Below, piece after piece: positions 62,318-64,000 of a DNA stretch of 64,000 nt. The stretch is from the NCBI GenBank assembly GCA_958450365.1, contig CAUEEP010000478.1, positions 1-64,000 of the forward strand. The letters run 5' to 3'. The notes under the pieces are model-generated. The model was not told where the DNA came from and ran no database searches. It was given only the letters and a program-made list of their open reading frames with translations. Origin of the DNA: Mesorhabditis belari. Taxonomy: Eukaryota > Nematoda > Chromadorea > Rhabditida > Rhabditidae. Within the stretch, counting starts at the first letter, position 1. Each line of letters starts with the position of its first letter. The position numbers and the translations under genes were made by a program.

Positions 62318-63447
62318 TCAGATGAGGATTTGCTTGATGCCATTGAACTCAATCCAACCCTTATCACTCGTGAGTTAGTGGAGACATTTGGGATGGACCA
62401 AAAAACAATCGTAAACCACTTACATCAATTAGGAAAAACAATTCACTGCGGAAGATGGGTTCCTCATGAACTGACTCAAGGCAACAAAACAACTCGTGTT
62501 ATCGTTAGCCCTACTCTGCTTCAAAAAGGCAAATCTCATGATTTTTAGGGAAGATGTTTTATCGGATCTAACATCTGATAAAACATGGATTCATTATGAG
62601 AACGTCAAAGCCAAAAATCAGTGGCTTTCTCTTGGTCAACCCCGATAACCAACTTCAAAACCCGATATTCATGGAAAGAAACTTATCTTTGCTGTTGGTG
62701 GAATACAAATGTTTTGGGGTATTATTGAGTTGTTGAATCCGGGAGAAATTGTCACCGCTGATTTTTATTCAAAACAGTTCAGAAGAGTTAACGAGGCTTT
62801 AAAGAAAGGGCGTTGAAACATCAAAGGCGCAATTTTTGCATGTTAATGCAAAACCTCACACTGCAAAAGTCACTCACCAAAAAATCGACGAGCTTGGTGG
62901 AAACTTCTGCCCCACGCACCGGACCTGGCCCCATCAGATGTCCGGACCTGACCCTATCAGATCTCCGGACCTGACCCCATCAGATGGTCGGACCTGGCCC
63001 CATCAGCTGTCCGGACCTGGTCCCATCAGCTGTTCCGACCTGACCCTATCAGATCTTCGGACCTGGCCCCATCAGATCTTCGGACCTGGCCCCATCAGAT
63101 GTCCAGACCTGACCCCATCAGATGTCCGGACCTGGCCCTATCAGATGTCCGGACCTGGCCCCATCAGATGGGTTTTTGTTTCGGTCGTTGAAGAGTTTTC
63201 TTATAGGAGAAAAGTTCGAGAATTATGCACAGATCAAAAAAAGCAGTCGACACTTATTCTGGCTCGAAAACTCCCCGTTTTTTTGAGGATCACTGGATGA
63301 GGATGGGACCAGGAACTTGTGACGAAGATGGGAACAAATCATCAATAATAATGGAGAATATATCATTCATTGGTGTGCGTTTGTTTATGCTTTTAGCAAT
63401 AAACAGTTTTGGGACAAAAACCGACATTACTTTTTCCTCAACCTAAT
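62318..63447 (+). pseudogene. Mariner transposase copy with an internal minisatellite
   Basis: Left part reads DEDLLDAIELNPTLITRELV, TFGMDQKTIVNHLHQLGK (HTH) and VPHELTQGNK. After shifts it continues LHVNAKPHTAKVTHQKIDEL (expected HDNARPHTAKVT; the catalytic Asp is Val). The expected SPDLAPSDY site is replaced by the tandem array at 62918-63172. Beyond it, scraps of the C-terminus end near 63350, and the TIR CTCAACCTAATAG ends at about 63449. Confidence 0.8.
62918..63172. repeat. Minisatellite, 23-bp unit derived from the PDLAPSD codons
   Basis: About 11 units beginning CCGGACCTGGCCCCATCAGA (variants GACCCTATCAGA, CAGCTGT). The unit encodes PDLAPSD in one frame. Because 23 is not a multiple of 3, successive units cycle through all frames. 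Confidence 0.93.
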
Positions 63448-63553
63448 AGAATTTCCATCTAATTTGACAATTTGCAATTTCTTTTCTTTATTTATTCATT
63501 CATTTATTCATTCATTTAGCATTTAACTAGCATTTATTGTTAACAATTTTCAG

Positions 63554-63648
63554 ACACAATAAAAATCCGTGGTGCAAGGTCTCGTTTGGCACGTGTAATA
63601 AGCCGCAGTCGTGCAGCTTTGACTCATGATGTTCACATTGAATCCTAA
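63554..63648 (+). CDS. Possible terminal coding exon
   Basis: Acceptor CAATTTTCAG, then in phase 1 TIKIRGARSRLARVISRSRA and ALTHDVHIES before TAA at 63646. The coding-like basic composition contrasts with the AT-rich flanks. No upstream exon was identified between the transposons, so it may be a fragment. Confidence 0.35.
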
Positions 63649-63731
63649 ACATTGAGTTTATGTTCTAAAATCTATAAAATCTATAAAATCTATAAAATTA
63701 GTAAAATATCAACGATTTGATGCTGAAGACT

Positions 63732-63818
63732 TTAAAAAAAAAGCCCCAATCGATCAAACAAACCGCTTTGTTGTTGCACGACCGCGCAATCGCCACCCTT
63801 ATCGATGATGTCACCACT
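63732..63818 (-). CDS. Possible terminal coding exon, minus strand
   Basis: Acceptor CTCATTTTAG, then SGDIIDKGGDCAVVQQQSGL and FDRLGLFF before TAA. If real, its gene extends beyond the right edge. The family is not recognised and the splice support is one-sided. Confidence 0.3.
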   Translation of the reverse strand, partial: SGDIIDKGGDCAVVQQQSGLFDRLGLFF

Positions 63819-63941
63819 CTAAAATGAGAGACATTTTTGAAGTTATCAACTCTTGTCTATCAAAATCTAAAGCATTTTCTTTAGACTTTAGACTATAGAC
63901 TTTAGACTATAGACTATAGACTATAGTGAAAACAAGGAAAC

Positions 63942-63985
63942 CTTCTATACCCAATGGGTATGCCAGATGGCGAGCGATTGCGTGG
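63942..63985 (-). promoter_or_regulatory. Orphan snRNA-type PSE (with TATA-like box)
   Basis: On minus: GCAATCGCTCGCCATCTGGC then ATACCCATTGGGTATAGAAG. It shares TGTTCTTTGTGCGGCC and the PSE core with 27346-27405. The sequence downstream is a simple repeat (ACTATAGTCTATAGTCT), so no RNA gene is visible. Confidence 0.45.
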
Positions 63986-64000
63986 CCGCACAAAGAACAC

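Noticed and set aside
63554..63648. Histone or ribosomal-protein exon
   Set aside because: The basic composition suggested it, but no conserved motif of those families is visible; listed only as a possible exon.

Overview
The window looks like nuclear DNA of a rhabditid-type nematode. It has compact spliced genes with short GT..AG introns (two are 39 and 41 nt) and short 'tttcag'-type acceptors. It also has nematode-type U1 snRNA genes, many mariner/Tc1 remnants, abundant small MITEs and many minisatellites. The species cannot be named from the sequence. No prokaryotic features (operons, CRISPR, Shine-Dalgarno sites) are present.

Layout. 0-10.7 kb holds no convincing complete gene: minisatellites, MITEs, a tRNA-derived/Helitron-like patch and one minus-strand coding exon (8746-8927). 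10.8-30.65 kb is one large plus-strand gene that I assembled from 31 exons. It encodes about 1,040 aa: a signal peptide, a Cys-rich N-terminal ectodomain resembling the nematode chondroitin-proteoglycan-4 type, a long acidic Thr/Ser-rich stalk, one C-terminal transmembrane helix and a short basic tail. Twenty-nine of its thirty exon junctions keep phase; the exception can be explained by one extra C in a C5 run. Its introns carry a full-length Tc1/mariner-superfamily element, LINE tails, foldback MITEs and a broken Brinker-like DNA-binding-domain pseudogene. A small plus-strand gene at 32.4-33.35 kb encodes a single-pass membrane protein of about 93 aa.

33.4-41.6 kb is repeat-rich: three tandem units related to the 5' end of 18S rRNA, two intact-looking U1 snRNA genes on the minus strand, a piggyBac-like TTAA foldback element, an hAT-like palindromic MITE and mariner/LINE fragments. 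57.33-41.64 kb (minus strand) is a second large gene: a secreted protein with two von Willebrand factor A-like domains, followed by roughly 440 residues that I cannot assign. Its introns contain an 820-bp satellite, nested foldback elements and mariner MITEs.

57.5-64 kb (plus) holds an intronless coiled-coil coding fragment, a third U1 copy that looks like a pseudogene inside a 1-kb inverted segmental duplication, a Tc1-like 5' fragment, a mariner interrupted by an hAT-like element with a perfect 8-bp target duplication, and a mariner whose catalytic-motif DNA has been amplified into a 23-bp minisatellite.

The two large genes encode extracellular proteins, but nothing in the sequence links them functionally. 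Most other structure in the window is transposon and satellite biology.
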